This document shows, piece by piece, positions 18,280 to 28,043 of a stretch of DNA of 64,000 bases (position 1 is the stretch's first letter; the number at the start of each line of letters is the position of its first letter). Made by a program: the position numbers and the translations under genes. The DNA is taken from the NCBI GenBank assembly GCA_036499395.1, contig DASYDW010000116.1:62001-126000 (forward strand), in the 5' to 3' direction. Under the pieces are notes generated by a model, which did not search any database, had not been told where the DNA came from, and saw only the letters and a list, made by a program, of their open reading frames with translations. The DNA comes from Pirellulales bacterium. GTDB taxonomy: Bacteria > Planctomycetota > Planctomycetia > Pirellulales > JACPPG01.

Positions 18280-18534
18280 CTACGAACCTTGGCAGAGCTT
18301 GAATATCCCTTCGTCATCAGCTTCATCATCATCCTTCTCGGTGATCTTAACGGCACTCATGCCATACGTGACGTCGCGGTGAAAGATGAGCTTCAATGTC
18401 TCTTCAATCACGTCGGGATGCGTATTCTGGATATCGGTTACCTCGTCGAAAAGTGCTTTCGGCAGCCTGATCTCGATTGTTGTCGAAGGATCAGCGGCCT
18501 TGGCCTTCGGCTTCGGTTTCTTCTTTTTCGCCAT
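18280..18534 (-). CDS. Small Lys-rich protein, possible ribbon-helix-helix
   Basis: The 84-residue ORF is preceded by AGGA about 8 bases before the ATG. It opens with a Lys-rich tail (MAKKKKPKPKAKAADP), then STTIEIRLPKALFDEVTDIQ, a pattern like the beta-strand plus helix of ribbon-helix-helix proteins, and ends with an acidic stretch (EKDDDEADDEGIF). The composition is coding-like and the ribosome site is good, but I do not recognise a named family. DNA binding is an inference from the strand-helix pattern. Confidence 0.6.
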   Translation of the reverse strand: MAKKKKPKPKAKAADPSTTIEIRLPKALFDEVTDIQNTHPDVIEETLKLIFHRDVTYGMSAVKITEKDDDEADDEGIFKLCQGS

Positions 18535-18689
18535 TCTTCATTCCTTTGTCAGAAGATGGTGGTTTCCTACGATGCCGCACGGCGAACGATTTGCGCCGCG
18601 GCGATCGTGCAAAGTGTCTAGATTGCTGGCTCGCGTGTCAACAATTTTTGTCGACCGCGAATGGGGGGCACTAAATCTCTGCATTGCCA

Positions 18690-21041
18690 CTAAGCGGCCG
18701 GCGGCCCCGTCTCGCCTAACAGATGCGCGGCTTCTTCGTAGAGTAAACGAACCTGCCGCAAGTGGCGCGGCGTCTGCGCCCACTCGACCCCTTGCGCGAA
18801 CCATTGGCGCGCTTCATTCTGCCGACCAAGTTGCCAGAGCGCCATCGACAGATAGAACCAATCCCATGCCTCGCCCTTGCCGCCGGAGAGTTGCATGCTG
18901 CGCTCGAGTGCTTCGACCGTCGCCTGATATTGCGAATTGCGATAATACGCGATGCCCAGCGTGCTCCAAGCCATCGCGTCGCGCGGCCCTACTTCAGTCG
19001 CGCGCTTTGCCAAACGCAACGCCTCTTCTGGCTTGCGCACCTGCGGATCCGGATAAGTCGCCAGGAATTTCGCCGTTTGATTGCACAGTGCCAGGCTATC
19101 GGGAAAGTAATTCAGAGCGGCAAAATAAATCTCCGAGGCCTCGGCCGGCTGTTGCCCCACCTCGTACATCTCTCCCAGAGTCGACGCGACCAGCGCCCAC
19201 TCCTCGCGGTATAACTTCGAATCGGGGTATTCGACCGTCAGACTTTTCAATAATTGCTCCGAACCGCGCATCTGCTCCATCGCCGCCTTTTCATTGCGCA
19301 GCGTGTAGCTGGCAATTCCCAAATAGTAGTAAAAGCCGGCCAGGTCCTGGCGAAATCCTGGGACGTCGGGCGCTTGCGCGACTAACTTCTCCCAGATCAG
19401 GCTCCCCTTGCGAACTAGCGCCAGCGCGGCAAGCGGATTCGACGGCGGCACCTCGGCACGGCGATTGTAGCGCGGTCCGCGAAAGAACCCGCCGATCCAG
19501 CTTGCGTATTGCCTGACGTCGGATCCCGATTCCATGACTTGCTCGACCAGGTCCAGCCCCTTCCGCAGCGATACCAGCGATTCGTCCGTACTTCCCATCG
19601 TCAGTTGCAATTGCGACAACCGTAGATACGCCGAGGCAACCTCGGCCTTGATTTGTGGGTCGCTGCCGTGGTCGCGCATGAATTCCTGGTAATAGCCGAG
19701 CGCCGATTCGAGCAACTCGCTACGCAATGGTTGCAGGCCCGCCTCGTCCAACAAAGTGCTCTCGCTGACCTGGGTCATGTAGTCGTCCACGGCGCGCCGT
19801 GCTCGGCGAAAGTTCTCCTCCGCGCGCAGTTGCTGACGCTCGGTTTCTTGCCGCTGCCGTGCCTCGCCGGCCAGCGCCTGTTGCGATTCGGTCCGCCGCT
19901 GCTCGGCTTCTTGGCGAGCCACGGTTTCCCCGTCGAGCGCCCGTCGTGTCCTCTCATAGGCCAGGGCCGAGATGACCGTTGTCATCAACATCGCGGTCAC
20001 CGCGATCGTGGCCAGGCTGGCCACCATTGGATTGCGCCGCATCCAGCGCCAGGATCGTTCGGCCGTACTAACAGGTCGGGCGACGATCGGCCGGTCCTCG
20101 AGGAATCGTCGCAAATCCTCGGCCAACTCGCCGGCCGTCGCATAGCGACGCGATGGCTCCTTGGCCAAGGCCTTCAGTGCGATCGTCTCCAGATCACGCG
20201 GCAGCCGATCATTTAGCTTTCGCGGCGCGCGTGGTTCATCGAACAACACCTGGTGGATCAACATGCGCTTGTTGCCGCGAAACGGCAGCTCGCCCGTCAG
20301 CAGTTGGTAGAGGATGACACCCAGCGAATAGACGTCGCTGCGACCGTCGACCAGGTGCGCCTCGCCGCGCGCTTGCTCGGGGGACATGTAGGCCGGAGTA
20401 CCCAACACCCGACCATCAATCGTCACCGTGATCTCGGCTGACTCTTGCTTGGCCAGGCCGAAGTCGACCACATGCGGCATCCCTTGATGGTCGACCAGGA
20501 TATTGTTCGGCTTCAAGTCGCGGTGTACGATGCCGCGCCGATGGGCATGGTCGAGCGCGTCGGCCACGACCGCGCACAACTCGGCCGCCTCGCGCGGATT
20601 CGGCCGATCGCTTTGAATCTGATCGGCCAGCGTGACGCCCGCGATGAAGTCACTGACGATGTAGATCAAGCCGTCGCTGCGCCCTACTTCGTACACGGTG
20701 ACGATGTTCGGATGGCGCAGTTGTGCCACGGCCCGCGCTTCGCGCAGGAATTCCTCCTGATCGCGGATCGACGCGCCCTGGGCGCGCGGGATCTTGATCG
20801 CCACGATCCGGTTGAGCTCGGTATCCCGCGACTTCCAAACGGTTCCGAACCCGCCGACACCGACCGCTTCGAGCAGATCGAAGTGGGCCAGCCGATCGAT
20901 CGAGCCGCGACCCCGGCTGGTGGTGCTGACGTCAGCCAACAAATTGAACGTGCTGCCACACTGTGGGCAGGTCACGTCAATAAAATCTGTTGCCTGACTA
21001 ACGTCGATTGGCTTATGGCACTGCGGACAGCGAATCTGCAT
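18690..21041 (-). CDS. Receptor-type Ser/Thr protein kinase with N-terminal zinc ribbon and C-terminal TPR region
   Basis: From ATG 21041 the protein has about 783 residues. It begins with a zinc ribbon (CPQC at 5-8, CPQC at 25-28). The Hanks-type kinase follows from about residue 54: glycine loop VGVGGFGTVW, lysine in VAIKIP, catalytic HRDLKPNN, DFGLAK and GTPAYMSPEQARGE. A single membrane segment (ATIAVTAMLMTTVISALAYE) lies near residue 350, then a Gln/Glu/Arg-rich coiled coil and about six TPR-like units. The kinase is therefore cytoplasmic and the TPR part probably periplasmic. An in-frame ATG at 21065 is an alternative start, but the zinc ribbon begins at 21041. Confidence 0.92.
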   Translation of the reverse strand: MQIRCPQCHKPIDVSQATDFIDVTCPQCGSTFNLLADVSTTSRGRGSIDRLAHFDLLEAVGVGGFGTVWKSRDTELNRIVAIKIPRAQGASIRDQEEFLREARAVAQLRHPNIVTVYEVGRSDGLIYIVSDFIAGVTLADQIQSDRPNPREAAELCAVVADALDHAHRRGIVHRDLKPNNILVDHQGMPHVVDFGLAKQESAEITVTIDGRVLGTPAYMSPEQARGEAHLVDGRSDVYSLGVILYQLLTGELPFRGNKRMLIHQVLFDEPRAPRKLNDRLPRDLETIALKALAKEPSRRYATAGELAEDLRRFLEDRPIVARPVSTAERSWRWMRRNPMVASLATIAVTAMLMTTVISALAYERTRRALDGETVARQEAEQRRTESQQALAGEARQRQETERQQLRAEENFRRARRAVDDYMTQVSESTLLDEAGLQPLRSELLESALGYYQEFMRDHGSDPQIKAEVASAYLRLSQLQLTMGSTDESLVSLRKGLDLVEQVMESGSDVRQYASWIGGFFRGPRYNRRAEVPPSNPLAALALVRKGSLIWEKLVAQAPDVPGFRQDLAGFYYYLGIASYTLRNEKAAMEQMRGSEQLLKSLTVEYPDSKLYREEWALVASTLGEMYEVGQQPAEASEIYFAALNYFPDSLALCNQTAKFLATYPDPQVRKPEEALRLAKRATEVGPRDAMAWSTLGIAYYRNSQYQATVEALERSMQLSGGKGEAWDWFYLSMALWQLGRQNEARQWFAQGVEWAQTPRHLRQVRLLYEEAAHLLGETGPPAA

Positions 21042-21238
21042 GAAAAACCCCCAGAGGAGGGTCATTATAAACAGCCCGGCGGCCCTCGTCGCGGGCAATC
21101 CCTTTGGCGAAAATGGCCCTCTCGCCGTGGGGACGAAAGCCTTGATCCGCGTGCTACAATGGCTGTTTCTCGCCGCCCAGAATGGCTTGGGCCGGCACGC
21201 CGCTTTCGACCCTAGCAACGCAGACGAATCCTCTTTAC

Positions 21239-22975
21239 ATGCCGCCGCTTACGCATCGCCACGGAGTTGCCCAGTACACCTGGGAGCATTACCAGACGGA
21301 CTTTGCCGATCGCCACCTGTTGCATGGCGTGATCGCCAAATGGGCTCGCGAGCGCCCGGACGCTGTCGCGATTATCGAGGTCGACACCGGGCGTGAGTTC
21401 ACGTACGCCCAGTTCGAGCAAACAATCACCGCGCTGTCGATGAAGCTGTGGCGAATGGGATTTCGACCCGGCGATTTCTTCGCGACCACACTGCCGCTAT
21501 TGGCCGAGCATGTCTTCCTGGAATACGCCTGTTTCAAAATCGGCGTTATCCACGCGCCGCTCGACCTGCGGCTCAAAGCGCCCGAAGTCGTGCGCTCGCT
21601 GGAATTGATTAAAGCCCGCGGCTTTGCCTTTTTGGGTCAGACGCCGGTGGCCGATTTTTCGCCCCTGGGTCAAGCGGTCCAGCAACACTGTCCATTCGTC
21701 AAACAACTGGTGCAGTTCGCGCCCCCCGCCGGAACGATTCCCGGCGCGACGTCAGCGTTGACTCTGGCAGCCGAGGCTGAAGCCGAAGCGCGCGCCGTAG
21801 CGGCCGATCCGCAAAGCTGGCCCGAACTTCCCGCGTACCTGGCCGCGGTCGCCGCGGTGCAGGAAACCGACGGCGCGCAAGTCATCTACACCACCGGATC
21901 GACCGGCTTTCCCAAACCGGCGCTACTGTCGCATCGCAATATCACGGTGCAGAACATGTGCCTGGCCGGCGGCTTCGACATGACGGACCATCCGCGCATG
22001 TTGGTCAATCTTCCCCCGTCCCACGTTGGCTGCCAGGCCGAGCAGTTGATGACCACGCTTTTCTCGGGGGGAACAGCCGTGGTGCTGCACATCTTCGACG
22101 CGGAAAAGACCTTGGCTGCGATTGAAAAATACCGCGTGGCCTGCTTCGGGCAGATCCCAGCCATGTTCGCCATACAATGGCGGCTGCCAAATTATGCCAA
22201 GTACGATCTCTCGTCGTTACGTTTTGCCCTCTACGGCGGACAGGCGGTCACCCGGCAGTTCCTCGAACAGTTGCAAACCATGGCGCCGCAATGCGGCACA
22301 GGGCTAGGCCTGTCGGAAATGGCCGGCTTCGTCACCTACAGCCCGCTGGGAGGCACGGTCGACGAGCTGTTGGCCGGCGTCGGCTTCGATATGCCGGTCA
22401 CGCCGCTGTCAATTCGCAAGCCCATGAACGACGATGGCACGGCCGGCGACGAGCTTCCCGATGGCGAACCTGGCGAAATCTGCTTTAGCGGCCCGCAGGT
22501 TTTCATCAGCTACGTCAACAACGACGAAGCGTATCGGCACACCGTTTCCAGCGATGGTTTTTGCTACACCGGCGACCTCGGCTACAAGACCGAGAAGGGA
22601 TTGGTCTTTGCCGGACGATCCAAACTGGTAATCAAGCCCAAGGGCTACCAGGTGCATCCGGCCCAGATCGAAGGGCATTTCGCCATGCTCAGCGACAAGG
22701 TCTCGGCCTGTGCCGCGGTCGGGCAACCGCACGAGATCTTCAGCGAGGCCATCGTCCTCTTCGTCGAAACGAAGGCCGAAAACCAGCTCAGCATCGCCGA
22801 GCTTGAAAAGCACGCCCGAGGTATCGCGGCCTACATGCGTCCCACGCACTACGAATTGCTGCCGCCGGCCGGCCTGCCACTTAACCGTGTGGCAAAAACG
22901 GATTACGTGCTATTACGCGAACGCGCCGCCGCGACGGTCGAAAAACTACGCGAAGCCGGTGGCTGGGATCGGTAG
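21239..22975 (+). CDS. AMP-dependent acyl-CoA synthetase/ligase family protein
   Basis: The protein has about 578 residues from ATG 21239 (an in-frame ATG at 21182 would add 19 non-conserved residues). It has the adenylate-forming core: YTTGSTGFPKPALLSH for the phosphate-binding loop, LPPSHVGCQAEQL, LYGGQAVTRQFLEQ, then GLSEMAGFVTY and the C-terminal YTGDLGYKTEKGLVFAGRSKLVIKPKGYQV, with a final lysine in LPLNRVAKTDYV. It activates a carboxylic acid as acyl-adenylate; the acceptor is probably CoA, but this subgroup could serve a secondary pathway. It is divergent from the kinase gene. Confidence 0.9.
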   Translation: MPPLTHRHGVAQYTWEHYQTDFADRHLLHGVIAKWARERPDAVAIIEVDTGREFTYAQFEQTITALSMKLWRMGFRPGDFFATTLPLLAEHVFLEYACFKIGVIHAPLDLRLKAPEVVRSLELIKARGFAFLGQTPVADFSPLGQAVQQHCPFVKQLVQFAPPAGTIPGATSALTLAAEAEAEARAVAADPQSWPELPAYLAAVAAVQETDGAQVIYTTGSTGFPKPALLSHRNITVQNMCLAGGFDMTDHPRMLVNLPPSHVGCQAEQLMTTLFSGGTAVVLHIFDAEKTLAAIEKYRVACFGQIPAMFAIQWRLPNYAKYDLSSLRFALYGGQAVTRQFLEQLQTMAPQCGTGLGLSEMAGFVTYSPLGGTVDELLAGVGFDMPVTPLSIRKPMNDDGTAGDELPDGEPGEICFSGPQVFISYVNNDEAYRHTVSSDGFCYTGDLGYKTEKGLVFAGRSKLVIKPKGYQVHPAQIEGHFAMLSDKVSACAAVGQPHEIFSEAIVLFVETKAENQLSIAELEKHARGIAAYMRPTHYELLPPAGLPLNRVAKTDYVLLRERAAATVEKLREAGGWDR

Positions 22976-22990
22976 ATCCGCCGCGCGTTA

Positions 22991-23030
22991 AAAAAGCGGT
23001 GAGCTACCGTGTATGTCGGTAGCTCACCGC
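22991..23030 (-). terminator. Rho-independent terminator of the DUF1080 gene
   Basis: A perfect 14-base-pair inverted repeat (arms 22996-23009 and 23017-23030, 7-base loop) is followed on the minus strand by a T run (22991-22995). It lies directly downstream of the minus-strand DUF1080 gene and also just after the plus-strand ligase gene, so it may separate both convergent transcripts. Confidence 0.9.
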
Positions 23031-23050
23031 TGAGGCTCGTAGTTTTCGGA

Positions 23051-23692
23051 CTACTTCTTCTTGGCCTCGGGCAGCTCGGCCACTTCGACCTTGCGGATGC
23101 AAACCTTGCTTCCCGGATCGTGCTGCTGGAAGGCGAAATGCCCTTCCTTGAAGCTCTGGGCAAAGTCGAAGTACTCATACAGTTCGTCGCCGTTGACCGT
23201 GATCTTGATCTTGGTCACCGGGCGGCCGCGCCACGGCTCGTCCTTCACCTGGATATCGTAGGTGAACCAGGTATCCGGCTCGACCAGTCGCTTGTAAACA
23301 TGGCAGAAGCCGTACAGCGATCCCGTGCGGATCGGGTCGTTGTGCGTGCTATCGATCTGCGCCTCGTAGCCGTCCATGAACGAGGGCTTGCGGGTCGTGC
23401 GGAAATAGAGCCCTGAGTTGCCCTTGTCGTTGATCTTGATTTCAGCGCGATAGCGGAAGTTCTTGTATGGGCCCTTGGTCGAGACCAGCATTGATGCCGG
23501 ACCCGAACCGCAAATCGCCCCGTCCTTGACTTCCCACACGCTCGCGTCGCCGCCTACCTTTTCCCAGCCATCCAGGCTCTTACCGTCGAACAGCGCGACC
23601 CATTCCGGCTCGGCAGCTGTCGCGATCGTCGGCGCCTGTGAAATCATCAAGGTAACGGCCGCCATCGACAGCAAGCAAAACGCACATTTCAT
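23051..23692 (-). CDS. Secreted DUF1080 (3-keto-disaccharide hydrolase domain) protein
   Basis: The protein has about 213 residues from ATG 23692, which has an ideal GAGGA seven to eight bases upstream. It has a signal peptide, then the DUF1080 fold: WVALFDGKSLDGWEKVGG at the start, YRAEIKINDKGNSGLYFR in the middle, and WFTYDIQVKD followed by a C-terminal beta-strand. This concanavalin-like domain is very abundant in planctomycetes; some members hydrolyse 3-keto-glycosides. It stands alone with its own terminator. Confidence 0.92.
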   Translation of the reverse strand: MKCAFCLLSMAAVTLMISQAPTIATAAEPEWVALFDGKSLDGWEKVGGDASVWEVKDGAICGSGPASMLVSTKGPYKNFRYRAEIKINDKGNSGLYFRTTRKPSFMDGYEAQIDSTHNDPIRTGSLYGFCHVYKRLVEPDTWFTYDIQVKDEPWRGRPVTKIKITVNGDELYEYFDFAQSFKEGHFAFQQHDPGSKVCIRKVEVAELPEAKKK

Positions 23693-23932
23693 TGGTTGAT
23701 TCCTCATCGTGATCGAACAGTAAAGTTGGTTGTCTTGCACAACGCGGGACTGCGAGCCACCTTACATCGAGTGTTCGGCACGTCAAGCGGGGCACCTCGC
23801 CTGGTCGCAGGAAAACAAGGCGCTCCGCGAAGCCATACACGGCAGCGAACGGGTGCCAGGGTTCCCATGCGGCGCTAGTGGCATGCCCTTTCTCTCGCAC
23901 GGCGGGCGCTTTTTCGACCCGCTGCGGTTAGG

Positions 23933-24649
23933 ATGACCGCACTCGATAAATCGCATCCTCTGCCCTTGCTGCCGGCACCATCCACTCCAGCAGCCGGCGA
24001 ACAAATCATGCCCGAAATACCGCACGATACTGACCCACCGGAAAACGACAGCGCATCGATACCCCATGTCGTAACATCTGGCATGCGGCGTTTCGCCACA
24101 CTGCCCGTCGCTCTCGCGATTGTCGCGATCTTACTGGCCGGGGGCGTCTGGCTGCGCGCCAATAGCCGACCCTGGTGGTGCGCCTGCGGTCAGCCGTTCC
24201 TATGGTCGGGCCAGGTTCAGAGCTCGCACAATTCACAGCACCTTTTCGACCCGTACAGCTTTACTCACATGCTGCACGGCGTGGTCTTCTTTTGGGTCTT
24301 GGCGTTATGCCTGCCCAGGCTCTCGGTGCCGTGGCGTTTTGTCGGCGCCGTGACGATCGAGACGCTCTGGGAGCTACTGGAGAACTCGAACATGGTCATC
24401 GAGCGCTACCGTACGGCCACGATGGCGCTCGGCTACGAAGGGGATTCAATCGGCAACTCGTTCGGCGACGTGCTGAGCTGTTCGCTCGGGTTCTTTCTGG
24501 CGCTGCGGCTGGGAGCATGGGGCTCGCTGGCCTTATTTCTCGCAACGGAGCTCACGCTCGTGCTCTGGATCCGCGATAGCTTGATCCTTAGCACCCTCAT
24601 GCTGATTCATCCGCTCGAGTCTCTGAAAAACTGGCAGCAAGGAAGCTAA
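23933..24649 (+). CDS. DUF2585 (UPF0314) integral membrane protein
   Basis: The protein has 238 residues, or 213 if the ATG at 24008 is used; neither start has a strong ribosome site. The conserved core reads PWWCACGQPFLWSGQ, then SSHNSQHLFDPYSFTHMLHG and WELLENSNMVIERYR and GDSIGNSFGDVLSC, which is the DUF2585/UPF0314 pattern. Four to five membrane segments are present. The biochemical function of the family is not known. The first 25 residues before the second ATG are proline-rich and look non-conserved. Confidence 0.85.
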   Translation: MTALDKSHPLPLLPAPSTPAAGEQIMPEIPHDTDPPENDSASIPHVVTSGMRRFATLPVALAIVAILLAGGVWLRANSRPWWCACGQPFLWSGQVQSSHNSQHLFDPYSFTHMLHGVVFFWVLALCLPRLSVPWRFVGAVTIETLWELLENSNMVIERYRTATMALGYEGDSIGNSFGDVLSCSLGFFLALRLGAWGSLALFLATELTLVLWIRDSLILSTLMLIHPLESLKNWQQGS

Positions 24650-24796
24650 GGCCGATGGCTTCCCGGCCATGACTGGCTCTTGCATTTCGCACCCCGCACA
24701 GTCGATAATGGGGCTTGCCTGCCAGATACCCTACCTGCCTGTTTGAAAACCCGCGCGGTTGCGGCCCAATCACTCCCTCCCTCCGTGGGCCAAGTG

Positions 24797-27700
24797 ATGC
24801 CTATTTATTTGCGTATAGCTCTCGTCGCGCTTCTGTGCAGCGTTACGGCGCGCGCAGCGAAGAGCGCTGATAACGTTCCTGCTGACCCAACCGTGACCGT
24901 GGTCCCAGTCGCTGCGCCGCTATTCGAATCTGACGTCCGCCCGATCTTGCGGACCCACTGTTTCGACTGCCACGGCGCTAACGATGAAAAGAAGGGGAAC
25001 CTCGACCTCCGGCTGGTCCGTTTCCTCCTCGCCGGTGGAGACTCGGGCGCTGCGATCACGCCAGGCGATCCGGCAGGCAGCAATTTGCTCGCCCGGATTC
25101 GCGCCGGCGAAATGCCCCCGGGCGACGGCAAGCTGACGGCCAAGGAAATCGAAATTCTCGAACGCTGGATCGCGGCCGGCGCGAAAACCGCGCGCCCCGA
25201 GCCCGAGACGATTCCGCCCGGCGTCGGCATTTCGGTCGAAGAGCGTTCGTGGTGGGCCTTCCAACCACTGCGTCGCCCCGCGGTTCCAATATCGACCGAT
25301 CCGCGCGTGCGAAATCCGATCGACGCGCTATTGCGCGCGGCGATGCCCGAGGGCCTGTCATTCTCGCCCGACGCCGACAAGCGCGTGCTTATCCAGCGAG
25401 CTTCGTTCGATTTACTCGGCCTGCCACCGCAACCTGAGGATGTCGAGGAATTTGTTGCCGACACTTCGCCCGACGCCTACGAGCGCTTGATCGACCGCTT
25501 GCTCGCCTCGTCGCACTACGGCGAACGTTGGGCGCGTCACTGGCTCGACGCCGCCGGCTATGCGGATAGCGAAGGGGCGACCGTCCAGGACGCAATTCGT
25601 ACCTGGTCGTACAAATATCGCGACTACGTGATTCGCGCCTTGAACGCTGACAAACCGTTCGATCGCTTCATCCTCGAGCAATTGGCCGGCGACGAAGTGG
25701 CCGGCCCCATCTCGGGCGATATGACGCCCGAGCAGATCGAACTGCTCACCGCGACAGGCTTCCTGCGGATGGCGGCCGACGGCACCGGCAGTGGCGATAA
25801 CTCCCCCGAGGCTCGCAACCAGGTCGTCGCCGATACGCTGAAGATCGTCACAAGTTCACTGCTGGGCGTCTCGGTGGCGTGTGCCCAATGCCACGACCAT
25901 CGCTACGACCCGGTGCCGCAGACCGATTACTACGCGCTGCGCGCCGTGTTCGAACCAGCGCTCGACTGGCAAGACTGGAAGGTGCCTGACCAGCGACATG
26001 TTTCGCTGTACACCGCGGCCGACCGTCAGAAGGCCGCCGACATCGAGGCCGAAGCCCAAAAGATCGCCACCGAACGCGCGGCAAAAGAAACCGTCTACAT
26101 GGCCGAGGCGATCGACAAGGAACTATCCAAGTACGAGGAGCCGCTGCGGGCCGAGCTCCGTGCCGCCTACACGACCGCGGCCGATAAACGCACCGACGCT
26201 CAGAAACAATTGCTCGACAAGTACCCCAGCGTCAACATCACGCCAGGCGTGCTTTATCAATACAACCAGGCGGCCGCCGACGATTTGAAAAAGTTCGACG
26301 AACGCATTGCCACCGTGCGCAGCGCGAAGCCACCCCAAGAATTTCTGCGCTCGCTGGTCGAACCCGCGGCGCACGCTCCAGAAACTAAGCTGTTCTATCG
26401 AGGTGACTTTCAGCAGCCGAAGCAAACAGTTTCCCCTGGGGCGCTGTCCGTCTGCGGACCGGACAGCGGTCGCGCGGAATTCGCTGTCAAAAGTGAGGCA
26501 CTTCCAACGACCGGGCGGCGCGTGGCGCTCGCGCATTGGTTGACCGGTTCGGATAACCCGCTGACAGCGCGCGTCATTGCGAATCGCATCTGGATGCACC
26601 ATTTCGGTCGCGGCATTGTCACCACGCCGGGTGATTTCGGCCGGCTGGGAACGCTCCCCACCCATCCCGATCTGCTCGACTGGCTGGCCGTAGAGTTTCG
26701 CGAGTCGGGCTGGAGCCTGAAAAAGCTGCACCGCACGATCATGCTGTCGACCGCCTACCGCCAAACGTCACGCCGCGATCCGGCACAGGCGGCGATCGAC
26801 AGCGACAACCATTTCTTTGGCCGGCAGAATGTCGTGCGGCTCGATGCCGAGTCGTTGCGCGATCGCATGCTCGCTACCAGCGGCACACTGGATCGCACGC
26901 TGTTCGGTCCGCCGATCTCGGTCAAGGAAGACGACAGCGGACAAGTCACGGTTGCCGGCGACGTTCCGCGGCGCGGTCTTTACTTGATGCAACGTCGCAG
27001 CCAGCCGGTCGCTCTGATGCAGGCCTTCGACGCGCCGTCGATGCAAACCAACTGCGAGGCTCGCGCTAGTTCCACCGTCGCCACGCAATCGCTAATGCTA
27101 ATGAACGGTGAATTCTGGCTCGCCCAGGCCGCGGCACTTGCCGATCGCGCCCAGCGCGAGCCAGTTCGCAATCTGAATGCCGAGCTGACGGCCGGTTTGG
27201 CGCAAAACTGGAAAGCAGGCCCGCCGCTGTGGCAATTCGGCTACGGCCGCTGCGACGTTGCGTCGGGCCGGACTGCTTCGTTTACGTTGCTGCCGCATTT
27301 CGCCAACGGTCGCTGGCAAGGGGGCGTGAATCTGCCGGACGAACGCATTGGTTGGGTATCGTTGCATGCTGACGGCGGTCACACGGGCGAGAATCCCGAT
27401 TTCGCGGCCATCCGCCGCTGGACGGCCCCCGCCGCTGGCACGATCGCGATCCGAGGTGCCCTGTCGCATGGCAGCGAAAACGGCGACGGCGTGCGAGGAC
27501 ACATCGTGTCGAGCGCCTTGGGCATCGTCGGCCAATTCACAGCACGCAATGGCGAGGTTCCCACGACAGTCGAACGCGTCGTCGTTGCTCGCGGTGATAC
27601 GATCGATTTCGTTACCGATTGCGTCGAGAACGTAAGCTCCGACTCCTTCAATTGGCGGGTCGAGATCACGGTCACGCGCGAAGGAGACGAACCGGCCACG

Positions 27701-27967
27701 TTCACCTCGCACGATGGTTTTCATGGCCCACTGGGTGATACAACGGGCGTCGAACTGGCCGGCCTGGTCCGCGCATGGCAGTTGGCCTACTCGCGCCCGC
27801 CATCGCGCAGCGAGTTGGAAGCCGCCTGTTCGTTCTTGACCACTCAAGTCGACTTCCTGCGTCTGCACCCGCAGCGTACGGCAGCCGGCCGCTCGCCCGA
27901 AAGCCAGGCCTTGGTGAATCTATGCCAGGCGCTGATGAGCTCGAACGAATTCCTGTACGTCGACTGA
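24797..27967 (+). CDS. Planctomycete cytochrome c / DUF1549 / DUF1553 secreted protein
   Basis: From ATG 24797 the protein has about 1056 residues and a signal peptide. A class I-like haem site CFDCH lies at residues 55-59 within a planctomycete cytochrome C domain (PSCyt1). DUF1549 (PSCyt2) follows, with LLASSHYGERWARHWLD and CAQCHDHRYDP, then DUF1553 (PSD1) with NRIWMHHFGRGIV and LHRTIMLSTAYRQTS. Between the DUF1553 core and its usual C-terminal RAWQLAYSRPPS segment sits an extra beta-rich domain of about 200 residues. It is followed by a DUF1501 gene, the standard partner; together they are thought to act in the periplasm, probably in polysaccharide or sulfated-glycan metabolism. Confidence 0.93.
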   Translation: MPIYLRIALVALLCSVTARAAKSADNVPADPTVTVVPVAAPLFESDVRPILRTHCFDCHGANDEKKGNLDLRLVRFLLAGGDSGAAITPGDPAGSNLLARIRAGEMPPGDGKLTAKEIEILERWIAAGAKTARPEPETIPPGVGISVEERSWWAFQPLRRPAVPISTDPRVRNPIDALLRAAMPEGLSFSPDADKRVLIQRASFDLLGLPPQPEDVEEFVADTSPDAYERLIDRLLASSHYGERWARHWLDAAGYADSEGATVQDAIRTWSYKYRDYVIRALNADKPFDRFILEQLAGDEVAGPISGDMTPEQIELLTATGFLRMAADGTGSGDNSPEARNQVVADTLKIVTSSLLGVSVACAQCHDHRYDPVPQTDYYALRAVFEPALDWQDWKVPDQRHVSLYTAADRQKAADIEAEAQKIATERAAKETVYMAEAIDKELSKYEEPLRAELRAAYTTAADKRTDAQKQLLDKYPSVNITPGVLYQYNQAAADDLKKFDERIATVRSAKPPQEFLRSLVEPAAHAPETKLFYRGDFQQPKQTVSPGALSVCGPDSGRAEFAVKSEALPTTGRRVALAHWLTGSDNPLTARVIANRIWMHHFGRGIVTTPGDFGRLGTLPTHPDLLDWLAVEFRESGWSLKKLHRTIMLSTAYRQTSRRDPAQAAIDSDNHFFGRQNVVRLDAESLRDRMLATSGTLDRTLFGPPISVKEDDSGQVTVAGDVPRRGLYLMQRRSQPVALMQAFDAPSMQTNCEARASSTVATQSLMLMNGEFWLAQAAALADRAQREPVRNLNAELTAGLAQNWKAGPPLWQFGYGRCDVASGRTASFTLLPHFANGRWQGGVNLPDERIGWVSLHADGGHTGENPDFAAIRRWTAPAAGTIAIRGALSHGSENGDGVRGHIVSSALGIVGQFTARNGEVPTTVERVVVARGDTIDFVTDCVENVSSDSFNWRVEITVTREGDEPATFTSHDGFHGPLGDTTGVELAGLVRAWQLAYSRPPSRSELEAACSFLTTQVDFLRLHPQRTAAGRSPESQALVNLCQALMSSNEFLYVD

Positions 27968-28043
27968 CGCGACGCAATGTTTGGCGCGATAACGCGCAGC
28001 GCATTCCCGACACGACAACGCGGCACTCCCAGCAAACAGCACC

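Noticed and set aside
22996-23030. Long perfect inverted repeat as a mobile-element end
   Set aside because: It has a 7-base loop and a T run directly after the DUF1080 gene, so it is a terminator.
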